DNA from: CAKSQL01 sp045649415
GTDB lineage: Bacteria > Bacillota > Clostridia > UBA1381
Direction of reading: 5' to 3'
Length of the DNA: 44,585 nt
Assembly (NCBI GenBank): GCA_045649415.1
Contig: JAZRPY010000016.1
Location: 1-44,585 of the forward strand
Both the position numbers and the translations under genes were made by a program. Each line of letters starts with the position of its first letter. The stretch's first letter is position 1. Shown here piece by piece: positions 23,393-32,597 of the stretch. The notes beneath the pieces were generated by a model. It did not search any database. It was not told where the DNA came from and was given only the letters and a program-made list of their open reading frames with translations.

Positions 23393-25546
23393 TCACATAT
23401 TTCTCATAGTAAGAGCAATTCTCTTTTTATTGACATCAACGGATATTACCTTGACCTTAACAATGTCACCAACTGAGAGCACCTCTAAGGGATGCTTTAT
23501 ATACTTGTCGCAAATCTGGGAGATATGAACAAGTCCGTCCTGATGAACGCCGATATCGACGAAGGCGCCGAAGTCAATAACATTTCTCACAGTACCTGTG
23601 AGCACCATATCAGGCTTTAGGTCATTTAAATCCATAATATCAGTTCTCAAAACAGGTTGAGGAAGCTCTTCACGAGGGTCTCTTCCTTTTTTTAGCAAGC
23701 TGTCTGCAATGTCATTGATTGTGGGAATACCAACACCCAATTGCTCTGACAATTGATTTATGTCTGCTTTTTTGAGCCTTGTAAGTAGCTCAGACAGATT
23801 TCCCTGGATAACATCCTCCTGAGTATAGCCTAAGATTTTCAAAAGCTGATTTGCTGCATCATAGCTTTCGGGGTGAACGGAGGTGTTATCAAACACATTG
23901 TCACCGTCTGTGATTCTCAAAAAGCCTGCACATTGCTCGTATGCCTTTTGTCCGAGCTTTTTAACCTTTAACAATTGCTTTCTGTTTTTAAATTTACCAT
24001 TCTCTTCACGATAGGTGGTGATATTTTTTGCAACGGTGGAATTTATTCCTGCCACATAGGACAAAAGTGATGGTGAGGCAGTGTTCAAATCTATACCCAC
24101 ACTGTTAACGCACGCCTCAACAACTCCACCTAAGGCCTCGCCAAGACGCTTTTGGTTCATATCGTGCTGATATTGACCAACGCCGATTGCCTTGGGGTCA
24201 ATTTTAACAAGCTCTGCCAATGGGTCCTGAAGGCGTCTTGCAATTGATACTGCACTTCTCAAAGATACATCATATTCAGGGAACTCCTCACTTGCAAGCT
24301 TGGAGGCTGAGTAAACTGAAGCTCCTGCTTCACTTACTACCATATAATATACCTTTCTGTCAAGCTCGGCTATAAGCTCTGCTGCAACCGATTCGGTTTC
24401 CTTTGATGCAGTACCATTACCTATTGAAATAAGGCTAACATTATTTCTTATAATCATATCCTTTAAGATACGCTTTGCTTTTTCTCTGTCGTGATTGGGA
24501 AGGGTACAGAAAACTATACCTGTATCCAAAACCTTTCCTGTATCGTCCACAACTGCGACCTTACAGCCTGTTCTGTAGCCGGGGTCAAGACCTAAAACTG
24601 TCTGTCCCTTTATTGGTGGTTGCAATAAAAGACCTGTGAGATTTTTGGAGAATACCTTGATTGCATCCTCCTGAGCTCTGTCTGTGAGCAGATTTCTCAC
24701 TTCAGTTTCGATTGAGGGTGCGATAAGTCGCTTATATGCATCCTCGGATGCCAATTTCACATATTCAGTTGCAGGAGTGGGTGGAACTATGGCTACTTCT
24801 TCCTTTAAATAGTCAGTAACAAGGCTTTCCTCAATATCGAGCTTCACACTTAAAAAGCCTTCTTTCTCACCACGATTGATTGCTAATATTCTGTGATTTG
24901 CAATTTTAGGCACAGGCTCGGAAAAATCGTAGTACATTTCGTACACGCTTTCCTCCTCCTTGGAGTTTTTAACTAAAACGGAGGAATTTTTGTAGGTGAT
25001 TTCTCTTATCTTCTTTCTGAAATCCGCATTATCGGAAATTTCTTCTGCGATTATATCCATAGCACCTGCAAGGGCATCCTCGGCAGTTTCCACACCCTTT
25101 TCAATGTCTATGTATTCAACTGCCAATGCTTCAGGGTTCAGGGATGAGTCTGCCTGTTCAAATAAGATTGTTGCCAAAGGCTCAAGTCCCTTTTCCTTTG
25201 CAATTGTGGCACGGGTACGACGCTTTGGACGGAAGGGCCTGTAAATATCATCAAGCTCGGTAATGGTTTTTGCATTTTCAATTGCAAGCTTAATTTCAGG
25301 AGTAAGCTTTTCCTGCTCCCCGATTAAACGCAAAACTTCCTCTTTCTTTGCTTCAATATTTCTAAGATACTCAAGTCTGTCAGAAAAGGCACGAAGAATT
25401 TCATCCGACAATTCCCCTGTTTTTTCCTTTCTGTAACGAGCAATAAATGGAATTGTGTTTCCTTCGTCAATCAGTGCAATAGTATTTACTGCCTGAAATT
25501 CCTTTAAATTAAATTCTTCAATAAGAGCTTTTGTGATTTTGTCCAT
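23393..25546 (-). CDS. tex: Tex-family RNA-binding protein
   Basis: 717-aa nucleic-acid-binding protein linked to transcription and RNA turnover. Order: N-terminal helical Tex domain (about 1-190); YqgF/RNase H-like domain starting VLGLDPGYRTGCKVAVVD (about 320-450); helix-hairpin-helix region (VNSVGIDLNTASPSLLSYVAGI); and a C-terminal S1 domain (TGTVRNVIDFGAFVDIG to IALTMRN). The length is usual. It has its own promoter at 25590-25618 on the minus strand, divergent from the mraZ cluster. Confidence 0.95.
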   Translation of the reverse strand: MDKITKALIEEFNLKEFQAVNTIALIDEGNTIPFIARYRKEKTGELSDEILRAFSDRLEYLRNIEAKKEEVLRLIGEQEKLTPEIKLAIENAKTITELDDIYRPFRPKRRTRATIAKEKGLEPLATILFEQADSSLNPEALAVEYIDIEKGVETAEDALAGAMDIIAEEISDNADFRKKIREITYKNSSVLVKNSKEEESVYEMYYDFSEPVPKIANHRILAINRGEKEGFLSVKLDIEESLVTDYLKEEVAIVPPTPATEYVKLASEDAYKRLIAPSIETEVRNLLTDRAQEDAIKVFSKNLTGLLLQPPIKGQTVLGLDPGYRTGCKVAVVDDTGKVLDTGIVFCTLPNHDREKAKRILKDMIIRNNVSLISIGNGTASKETESVAAELIAELDRKVYYMVVSEAGASVYSASKLASEEFPEYDVSLRSAVSIARRLQDPLAELVKIDPKAIGVGQYQHDMNQKRLGEALGGVVEACVNSVGIDLNTASPSLLSYVAGINSTVAKNITTYREENGKFKNRKQLLKVKKLGQKAYEQCAGFLRITDGDNVFDNTSVHPESYDAANQLLKILGYTQEDVIQGNLSELLTRLKKADINQLSEQLGVGIPTINDIADSLLKKGRDPREELPQPVLRTDIMDLNDLKPDMVLTGTVRNVIDFGAFVDIGVHQDGLVHISQICDKYIKHPLEVLSVGDIVKVKVISVDVNKKRIALTMRNM

Positions 25547-25589
25547 TATAAATTTCCTTTCCTGGATAAAATTTTTATGTGTTACCTAT

Positions 25590-25618
25590 ATTATACTCCT
25601 TTTTTTGAAATGTTACAA
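25590..25618 (-). promoter_or_regulatory. Promoter of tex-lgt
   Basis: On the minus strand TTGTAA, a 17-base spacer and TATAAT lie 44 bases before the tex start. The 310-base gap between tex and mraZ holds this promoter and the mraZ promoter region; the A/T-rich stretch between them (25620-25750) shows nothing else. Confidence 0.65.
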
Positions 25619-25753
25619 GTAGAAATTGGGAAAAACAATCTAATCTCAAGGTGAAAATTATGAGAAAAACAAGTGGTTTTTGGTGAATTATAACAAATAT
25701 TACACGAAAATAATATAATTGTAATAAAAATTAAAAATTTTTTAAAAAAAGTA

Positions 25754-25816
25754 TTGTATATTTCGAAAAAATAGTGTATAATGGGAGTAAAAGTGAGGAA
25801 ATGGGAGCGAATGGAC
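25754..25816 (+). promoter_or_regulatory. mraZ promoter with MraZ-box-like repeats
   Basis: TTGTAT, a 17-base spacer and TATAAT (25777-25782) are followed by TGGGA at 25782, TGAGG at 25794, TGGGA at 25802 and TGGAC at 25812. TGGGN repeats in a 10-bp register are what MraZ binds in E. coli. The positions 25782, 25802 and 25812 keep that register, so autoregulation of the cluster by MraZ is likely. Confidence 0.65.
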
Positions 25817-25856
25817 GAGAATTTCCTGACAAATTTAATGGAAAGGACGGTAATGG

Positions 25857-26300
25857 ATGATGTCTTTAGTAAGTGAATTTCCACGACAATTAGACGAGAG
25901 AAACAGATTTATTCTGCCTGCGAAGCTGAGAGAAAATATGTCCGGTACCGTCTATATTGCTCGTTCAACAACTGATAAGTGCTTAAATCTCTACACAGAG
26001 GAAGAATGGGAGGTAATTGCCCAGAAGGTGAGAGAGCTTCCCACAGGAACTGATCGAAATGCTGCAATGTTCCAAAGACGATTGTTTGGTAAGGCAATGA
26101 GCTATGTTATTGATTCTCAAGGAAGAATCCCATTAACTCAGGAGCTTGTTGATTTTGCAGGACTGAAAAAGGATATTGTGTTGGTTGGTACTAACTCAAG
26201 AGTGGAAATATGGGATATTGACAGATGGAATGATGCCAATGTGGATGTGGATGACGATTACCTCGTTGAGCAGATAAAGCAATTTAACATTAACCTGTAA
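25857..26300 (+). CDS. mraZ: Transcriptional regulator MraZ
   Basis: 147-aa AbrB-like DNA-binding protein with two tandem swapped-hairpin repeats. The first is PRQLDERNRFILPAKLRE and the second YVIDSQGRIPLTQELVDFAGL. It heads and represses the dcw cluster in other bacteria. GGAAAGG lies upstream; the start could be ATG 25857 or 25860. The gene lies just downstream of TGGGN repeats. Confidence 0.95.
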   Translation: MMSLVSEFPRQLDERNRFILPAKLRENMSGTVYIARSTTDKCLNLYTEEEWEVIAQKVRELPTGTDRNAAMFQRRLFGKAMSYVIDSQGRIPLTQELVDFAGLKKDIVLVGTNSRVEIWDIDRWNDANVDVDDDYLVEQIKQFNINL

Positions 26301-26319
26301 AGGAGTTAAATTATCTGAA

Positions 26320-27252
26320 ATGGAATTCAAACATATTTCTATATTATATGAAGAAACTCTGTCTATGCTCAATTTAAAGGACGGAGGAATATGGGTTGAC
26401 GGAACCTTAGGTGGTGGAGGTCACTCAGAGGGAATATTGAAAAGGACAAGCTCAGGCACCTTGATTGGAATTGATCAGGATAAAGAGGCAATTTTGGCTG
26501 CAGGTCAAAGACTGTCACCCTTCGGGGACAGAGTGAAAATTGTAAATGCAAATTTTTCAAAGGTCAAGGATGAACTCTCAAAGCTTGAGATTGATAAAAT
26601 AAGTGGTGCAGTTTTAGACCTTGGTGTATCCTCATATCAGCTTGATAATGCCGACAGAGGCTTCAGCTATATGAAGGATTCAGCTCTAGATATGAGAATG
26701 AACAGGGAAAGCCTTCTTGATGCAAAAAAGGTTGTTAATGAATATACGAAGGAAAAGCTCACCGAGATATTTTATAGTTATGGCGAGGAGAAATGGTCAA
26801 AGAGAATTGCCGAGTTTATAGATGAAAAGAGAAAACAAAAACCGATTGAAACCACTTTTGAGCTTGTGGATATAATAAAGGCCGCAATTCCAAAGGGAGC
26901 AAGAGAGGAAGGCTCTCATCCTGCAAAAAGAGTTTTTCAGGCAATCAGGATAGAGGTAAACGGAGAGCTTGAGATTTTAAAGTATAGCATATTAGACCTC
27001 GTTGATATGTTGGAGTCGGGAGGAAGATTAGCGATTATAACCTTCCATTCCTTAGAGGATAGAATTGTTAAACAATGCTTTAAGGAGCTTGCGACAGGGT
27101 GCATCTGTCCAAAGGAATTTCCCGTTTGTGTGTGTGGGAACAAACCAAAAATAAAGATTATAACAAATAAACCGGTGTTGCCCGGAAAAGAGGAGTTAGA
27201 AAGAAACTCCCGTTCAAAGAGTGCAAAGCTCAGGGTGGCAGAAAAAATATAA
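26320..27252 (+). CDS. rsmH: 16S rRNA m4C1402 methyltransferase
   Basis: S-adenosylmethionine-dependent N4-methylation of C1402 in 16S rRNA. 310 aa. The SAM-binding segment VDGTLGGGGHSEGIL is at about 25-39; GAVLDLGVSSYQLDNADRGFSY and GGRLAIITFHSLEDRIVKQ are characteristic. The C-terminal cysteine cluster CICPKEFPVCVCG is usual for the family. It lies 19 bases after mraZ. Confidence 0.96.
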   Translation: MEFKHISILYEETLSMLNLKDGGIWVDGTLGGGGHSEGILKRTSSGTLIGIDQDKEAILAAGQRLSPFGDRVKIVNANFSKVKDELSKLEIDKISGAVLDLGVSSYQLDNADRGFSYMKDSALDMRMNRESLLDAKKVVNEYTKEKLTEIFYSYGEEKWSKRIAEFIDEKRKQKPIETTFELVDIIKAAIPKGAREEGSHPAKRVFQAIRIEVNGELEILKYSILDLVDMLESGGRLAIITFHSLEDRIVKQCFKELATGCICPKEFPVCVCGNKPKIKIITNKPVLPGKEELERNSRSKSAKLRVAEKI

Positions 27253-27270
27253 AAATGACAGGAGATGAAT

Positions 27271-27777
27271 ATGTTGGCATACAGTAATCTTGCGTATGAC
27301 TTTGACAACTTAGCCCGTAAGCACGAAGAAGAACAACAAAAGATAGAACAACAAAAGCAACAGGCAAGACGATTAAAATTAAATCAGCAACGCAGAATGA
27401 ATGCATTTTTGATATGTGCAGTGATATTATTGTCCTTGTCGGCATATTTTATGATTTCTAAAAATGTACAGCTTCACGAAACAAGCGACAAAATTGCAGA
27501 GCTTGAAACCGAGCTTGCCATGCTGGAGTCCACAACAAGTCAGAAAATATTCGAGCTTGAGCAGAGTGTGGATTTAAACACTATAGAACAAATTGCATCA
27601 ACAAGACTGAATATGCAACGCCCTGAGAAATATCAGATAGTTTACATAAATGTACCTACCGAGGATGTTACAGAGGTGACTGCAAAGGATACAGAGGGTG
27701 TGAAAAATCAAGTGGGAAGCATGATGATAAATATGAAAAAGAACTTTCTTGGCATATTTGATTTAGGCTTGGAATAA
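27271..27777 (+). CDS. ftsL: FtsL-like cell division protein
   Basis: 168-aa bitopic membrane protein. A charged, Gln/Lys-rich cytoplasmic N-terminus (about 1-48) precedes one membrane helix (LICAVILLSLSAYFM, about 49-65). A leucine-rich coiled coil follows (LHETSDKIAELETELAMLE), then the conserved ASTRLNMQRPEKYQIVYI. Size, topology and position between rsmH and the PBP gene identify FtsL, which with DivIC/FtsB scaffolds septal synthesis. ATG 27271 is chosen over 27265 because GGAG ends directly before the latter. Confidence 0.85.
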   Translation: MLAYSNLAYDFDNLARKHEEEQQKIEQQKQQARRLKLNQQRRMNAFLICAVILLSLSAYFMISKNVQLHETSDKIAELETELAMLESTTSQKIFELEQSVDLNTIEQIASTRLNMQRPEKYQIVYINVPTEDVTEVTAKDTEGVKNQVGSMMINMKKNFLGIFDLGLE

Positions 27778-27789
27778 AATGAAAACAGC

Positions 27790-27822
27790 GAAAGAGTCGT
27801 GCCTTTGGGTGTCGGCTCTTTC
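27790..27822 (+). promoter_or_regulatory. Intercistronic hairpin, ftsL-spoVD
   Basis: GAAAGAGTCG and CGGCTCTTTC form a 10-bp stem (one G-T pair) around a 13-base loop. There is no T-run, so it is an mRNA structure or a weak attenuator between ftsL and the PBP gene. Confidence 0.5.
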
Positions 27823-27869
27823 TGTAACATATAAGGAATTTGACTAAATTTTGGGAATGGTGTAGAAGT

Positions 27870-30107
27870 ATGTTTATTACATTGAGGAAAATGAAAAAAA
27901 GACAATATATAATATTTGCGGTCCTGGCGTGTGTTTTACTGCTTCTTATAGGAAGGGTTTTTTATTGGCAGGTAGTCCGTGGTGATGAGCTTCGCGATAA
28001 GGCAATAAGTCAGCAAACAAGCAGAACTGTTGTGAATGCATCAAGAGGTACTATTTACGATAGGAATGGAAAAGCAATTGCCGAAAGTGCAACTGTGAAC
28101 ACTCTTGTGTGTAACCCTCAACAGATAAAGGATGACGGCTCTGCAGAGCTGGTGGCATTGAAGGTATCTCAGGCACTTGGAATGGAATATGAAAAGGTAT
28201 ATCAGACCGTCACAAAAGCAAACAGATATCAGGTGATAAAAAAGCGTATCACAGTTGAGGAAACTCAAAGCATAAAGGACTTGAAAAACAGTGACATAAA
28301 TCCTGATGCAAAGCGATTTAAGGGAATATATTTTGAAGAGGATTCAAAAAGATACTATTCATATAATATAGCACCACACATAATAGGCTTCACAGGGTAT
28401 GACAATAATGGCCTTCAGGGAATTGAGCTCACATTTGACGGAGAGCTTGCAGGAAAACCCGGAAGCATATTGAGTCTTAAAAATGCAAGTGGTGTATCTA
28501 TTGAGGAGCAATACGAAAAGCAAATTCAGGCACAAAAAGGTGCAGATTTGGTTTTAACAATTGACGAAACAATTCAGCATATTTTGGAAAAGTACTTAGA
28601 AACTGCAGTAGGCGAAAATGAGCTAAAGGAAGGTGCTTGTGGAATTATAATGAATCCCAAAACAGGCGAAATTCTTGCAATGGCAACCAAGCCTGACTTT
28701 AACATAAACGATCCATATAATATTGAACAGTTTACTAATACTGCAATTATGCTTGGCGAGGACGAGGTAATGAAAAATTATAAGTCCACCAGCGAAGAGG
28801 ATAAAAATAAGGCAATTGCGGCAATAAGAAACAAAATGTGGAGAAACAAGGCTGTGTCCGATACATATGAGCCGGGTTCAACCTTTAAAATCCTAACAGC
28901 CGCAATGGCTTTGGAGGAGGATGTTGTTGACTTAAATTCAAGCTTCTATTGTAGTGGAAGTAAGAATGTGGCAGACAGAAACATAAGTTGTCACGACCAT
29001 AAGGGACATGGTGCAGAGACATTTTTACAGGGAGTGCAAAATTCCTGTAACCCTGTGTTTATTGATGTTGGCTTAAGAGTTGGACCAACCAAATTTGCAG
29101 AGTATTTTAAGGCCTTTGGATTAACTCAAAAAACCAATATTGAGTTAATTGGTGAATCAAATAGTATTTATTATAAAAAGCCATTAACAGAAATTGACCT
29201 TGCAACAAGCTCCTTTGGTCAGGGCTTCAGCGTAACACCAATGCAGATGATAACTGCCATTTCCTCAGTAATCAATGGCGGAAATCTTATGAAACCACAA
29301 ATCGTTAAGGAAATTCGTGACGAAAACGGAGTTATAAAATCCTATCAGCCTGAGATTGTGAACAGAGTTATCTCGGAGGAAACCTCAAAGCTTATGTGCG
29401 AGATTTTGGAAACAGTTGTTTCAAGCCCAAATGGTGGTGGTAAGAACGCATATATCAAGGGTTATAGAATAGGTGGTAAAACAGGTACTTCGGAAAAGGG
29501 CAGAAACAACAATAAGCGTATTGCATCTTTTGTTGGCTTTGCGCCTGCAGATGATCCACAGATTATATGCCTTGTTATGATGGATGAGCCACAGGTTGCA
29601 GTTCGATATGGTGGAACAATTGCAGCACCGGTTGTTGGCTCGATTATAGAGGAAACTCTTGAATATCTGGGAGTGGAAAGGCAATACACCGAAGAAGAAA
29701 TCAATAAGGTTACTTTAAATGTCCCCGAGCTTCGTACCATGACAGTTGAAAAGGCAAAGGAAACTGCCAAGTCAGCAGGCTTTAAAATCAGGGTAGTTGG
29801 TGAGGGTGAAACAGTTATAGACCAACTACCGAAACCAAGTATTTCGGTTGGTGAGGGTGCAACTGTGATAGTATATACCGAGGATAGCGACGAGGGTAAG
29901 TTTGCAACTGTTCCCGATATCAAGGGAATGTCCCCATTGGCTGCGAAAAGAGAGCTTGAGGACTATGGCTTAAACTTTGAAGCAGTAGGAGCAGGACTCA
30001 ACACAACCACGGGAGCATACGCAGTGAAACAAAGTGTTGCTCCGGGAGAAACTGTACCCAGAGCCACAGTTATAAGTGTGGAGTTCAGACACTCCTCATC
30101 AGACTAA
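27870..30107 (+). CDS. spoVD: Class B penicillin-binding protein (SpoVD/FtsI) with PASTA
   Basis: Peptidoglycan transpeptidase, about 745 aa, with one N-terminal membrane helix (about residues 12-32). A class B dimerisation domain follows (SRGTIYDRNG), then the transpeptidase domain with all three motifs: Ser337 in GSTFK, SCN at 392-394, and KTG at 537-539. Two C-terminal PASTA repeats cover about 610-745. PASTA repeats and the place in the dcw cluster fit SpoVD (sporulation) or PBP2b/FtsI (division); sequence alone does not separate the two. The start is uncertain: TTG 27840, ATG 27870 or ATG 27891 are all possible. Confidence 0.9.
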   Translation: MFITLRKMKKRQYIIFAVLACVLLLLIGRVFYWQVVRGDELRDKAISQQTSRTVVNASRGTIYDRNGKAIAESATVNTLVCNPQQIKDDGSAELVALKVSQALGMEYEKVYQTVTKANRYQVIKKRITVEETQSIKDLKNSDINPDAKRFKGIYFEEDSKRYYSYNIAPHIIGFTGYDNNGLQGIELTFDGELAGKPGSILSLKNASGVSIEEQYEKQIQAQKGADLVLTIDETIQHILEKYLETAVGENELKEGACGIIMNPKTGEILAMATKPDFNINDPYNIEQFTNTAIMLGEDEVMKNYKSTSEEDKNKAIAAIRNKMWRNKAVSDTYEPGSTFKILTAAMALEEDVVDLNSSFYCSGSKNVADRNISCHDHKGHGAETFLQGVQNSCNPVFIDVGLRVGPTKFAEYFKAFGLTQKTNIELIGESNSIYYKKPLTEIDLATSSFGQGFSVTPMQMITAISSVINGGNLMKPQIVKEIRDENGVIKSYQPEIVNRVISEETSKLMCEILETVVSSPNGGGKNAYIKGYRIGGKTGTSEKGRNNNKRIASFVGFAPADDPQIICLVMMDEPQVAVRYGGTIAAPVVGSIIEETLEYLGVERQYTEEEINKVTLNVPELRTMTVEKAKETAKSAGFKIRVVGEGETVIDQLPKPSISVGEGATVIVYTEDSDEGKFATVPDIKGMSPLAAKRELEDYGLNFEAVGAGLNTTTGAYAVKQSVAPGETVPRATVISVEFRHSSSD

Positions 30108-30140
30108 TTAAATATGTCCTTTTGAAAGGAAGGTAATAAA

Positions 30141-31577
30141 ATGTTGGCAGGTGAATTGCTTGAAAATGCCAATGAATTTGCAGGCTTGCAGATTGATGCC
30201 ATTTTCACCGATTCACGAAAGACAACTCCCAACAGCCTCTTTGTTTGTGTAAAAGGAGAGAAAACTGATGGTCATTTATATGCAGAGGAAGCAGTAAAAC
30301 GAGGAGCAGTAATGGTGGTGGCAGAAAGAGAATTATCTCTTGGCGTACCAACAATAATTGTTCCCGATACAAAAATAGAGCTTGCAAGGCTATCCCAGAA
30401 ATTTTATGGTGAGCCTTGGAAAAAATTAAAGTTAATTGGTGTAACAGGCACCAATGGAAAAACAACAACCACTTATCTTATAAAAGAGGTATTGGAAAAA
30501 TTAGGTAAAAAGGTGGGGCTAATCGGCACTAACAGGTGCTATATAGGAAACAGGGAGCTACCCTATGTCCCATCCACACCCACAACTCCGTCAGCTCCTG
30601 AGTTGGCATATATCTTTTCCGAAATGGTGAAGAAAAGGGTTGAATATGTAGTGATGGAGGTGTCCTCCCATGCCCTGAAGCTAAAAAGGGTACACGGACT
30701 TCAATTCAAGGTGGGTGTTTTTACCAATCTAACTCGTGACCACCTCGATTTTCATAAAACTATGGAGGAATATGAAAATTCAAAAAGAATGCTTTTTGAT
30801 ATATCAGATGTGGGAGTGGTGAACACCGACTCTTCGGCAGGCCTGAGAATTTTGGATAAATGCAAATGTCCCACAATGGCGGTAGGCATTCACGATGCTG
30901 ATATAATAGCATCAAGAATTGTGCTTGGTGACGATTATGTGGAGTTCACAAGCATTGAGAAGGATGATGAAAACAGATTAAGGCTTGGCATACCCGGAAA
31001 ATTCAGCGTATATAACGCCCTTTGTGCAACAGGTGCATTAAGGGCGCTTGGAATATCCTATGAGGATATAAAAAAAGGCTTTAATGGGGTTGGGAATGTA
31101 AAGGGCAGAGTGGAGAAAATAGAAACCAACACTCCATTTAAGGTCTTTATTGATTATGCCCACACTCCTGACGGACTTTTAAATATATTAAAAACTGCCA
31201 GAGGCTTCACAAGAAAAAGAGTGATTGTTGTTTTTGGTTGTGGTGGAAACAGAGACAAAACCAAGCGTTCCATTATGGGTGAAATTGCAGGAGATGAAGC
31301 AGATTTCACAATTATAACCTCGGATAATCCAAGAATGGAAAATCCTATTGAGATTATAGAGGACATCAAGGTGGGAATAGATAAAACCCAGGGTGAATAT
31401 ATAATTATAGTAAACAGAGCAGAGGCGATTGAGTATGCCCTGAATATTGCAAGAGAAGGGGATACTGTGCTTCTGTGTGGAAAAGGTCAGGAAACCTACC
31501 AGATTATTGGGAATAAGACAATGCATTTTGACGAAAGAGAAATAGTCAGGAGCATTTTAAATAAAGATAAAAACTAA
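30141..31577 (+). CDS. murE: UDP-MurNAc-tripeptide synthetase MurE
   Basis: Mur ligase that adds the third amino acid to UDP-MurNAc-L-Ala-D-Glu. 478 aa. ATP site GVTGTNGKTTTTYL at about 112-124; central-domain segment VMEVSSHALKLKRVHG; GRVEKI and DYAHTPDGL. The amino-acid specificity motif is DNPRMENP: DNPR is the meso-diaminopimelate form, so the cell wall is expected to be mDAP-type rather than Lys-type. GAAAGGAAGG precedes the ATG. Confidence 0.95.
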   Translation: MLAGELLENANEFAGLQIDAIFTDSRKTTPNSLFVCVKGEKTDGHLYAEEAVKRGAVMVVAERELSLGVPTIIVPDTKIELARLSQKFYGEPWKKLKLIGVTGTNGKTTTTYLIKEVLEKLGKKVGLIGTNRCYIGNRELPYVPSTPTTPSAPELAYIFSEMVKKRVEYVVMEVSSHALKLKRVHGLQFKVGVFTNLTRDHLDFHKTMEEYENSKRMLFDISDVGVVNTDSSAGLRILDKCKCPTMAVGIHDADIIASRIVLGDDYVEFTSIEKDDENRLRLGIPGKFSVYNALCATGALRALGISYEDIKKGFNGVGNVKGRVEKIETNTPFKVFIDYAHTPDGLLNILKTARGFTRKRVIVVFGCGGNRDKTKRSIMGEIAGDEADFTIITSDNPRMENPIEIIEDIKVGIDKTQGEYIIIVNRAEAIEYALNIAREGDTVLLCGKGQETYQIIGNKTMHFDEREIVRSILNKDKN

Positions 31578-31589
31578 GGAGAAGCAAAA

Positions 31590-32582
31590 ATGGATAGTAT
31601 GCTTATATTAAAAAACACACTAACACCTTCAATAATTTCAGCAGTGGTGGCCTTTTTGGTGGCAATAGTAGTTGCACCTGTTTTAATACCCTATTTGAGA
31701 AAATTGAAATTTGGTCAGCAGATATTGGAGGAAGGACCTTCCTGGCACAAATCCAAGCAGGGCACACCAACAATGGGTGGAATAATATTCATATTGGCAA
31801 TATTTGTGGCAACTGTTGTTTATATGCTGGTAAGCTTTAATCTTCATCTTTTTATGATGTTGATGGTGTCCTTAGGCTTTGGTGCAATCGGCTTTGTGGA
31901 TGACTATATAAAGGTAGTGAAAAAGAGAAATTTAGGCCTGACTGCTATCCAGAAGCTCGTTTTACAAATTATATTGACAGTTTTATATATAGTAGTTTTA
32001 AATCGCACAGGACAGTTAAATACTGAAATTATTATCCCCTTTGCCAATAAAAGTATTGACCTTGGTTGGTGGCTCTATATTCCATTTATGCTATTTGTTG
32101 TGGTGGGAACTGTAAATTCAGTAAACTTAACCGACGGACTTGATGGTCTGGCAACAAGCATAACTATTGTGGTGGCATTGTTCTTTTTAGTTATATCCAA
32201 CCTGATTGATAATCAGGCAACAGGAATATTCTCATCAGCAATAGTTGGTGGGTTGATTGGATTTTTAATATTCAACCACTATCCTGCCAAGGTGTTTATG
32301 GGTGACACAGGCTCGTTGCTTTTGGGTGGCGCAGTATCTGTAATGGCAGTGGGATTGAAAATGCCACTTATACTTGTGATTGTAGGCTTTGTGTATTTGT
32401 TTGAGGCGTTGTCAGTAATTCTGCAGGTTGCAAGCTTTAAGCTCACAGGTAAAAGAATATTCAAAATGAGTCCAATCCATCATCATTTTGAAATGTGTGG
32501 ATGGAAGGAAAACAAAATCGTTTTAGTGTTCTCGGCAGTAACAGTAATTTTGTGTGTTATAGGTGTATTTGCTGCAATATAG
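31590..32582 (+). CDS. mraY: Phospho-MurNAc-pentapeptide transferase MraY
   Basis: Polytopic membrane enzyme that makes lipid I on undecaprenyl phosphate. 330 aa, about ten membrane helices. Family motifs: GTPTMGG, FVDDYIKVVKKRNLGL (catalytic aspartates), NLTDGLDGLAT, FMGDTGSLLLGG and the histidine-rich PIHHHFEMCGW. It is 12 bases after murE, with AAGGAG as ribosome site. In most dcw clusters murF lies between the two; here it does not. Confidence 0.97.
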   Translation: MDSMLILKNTLTPSIISAVVAFLVAIVVAPVLIPYLRKLKFGQQILEEGPSWHKSKQGTPTMGGIIFILAIFVATVVYMLVSFNLHLFMMLMVSLGFGAIGFVDDYIKVVKKRNLGLTAIQKLVLQIILTVLYIVVLNRTGQLNTEIIIPFANKSIDLGWWLYIPFMLFVVVGTVNSVNLTDGLDGLATSITIVVALFFLVISNLIDNQATGIFSSAIVGGLIGFLIFNHYPAKVFMGDTGSLLLGGAVSVMAVGLKMPLILVIVGFVYLFEALSVILQVASFKLTGKRIFKMSPIHHHFEMCGWKENKIVLVFSAVTVILCVIGVFAAI

Positions 32583-32597
32583 AGTAGGAGATAAAAT

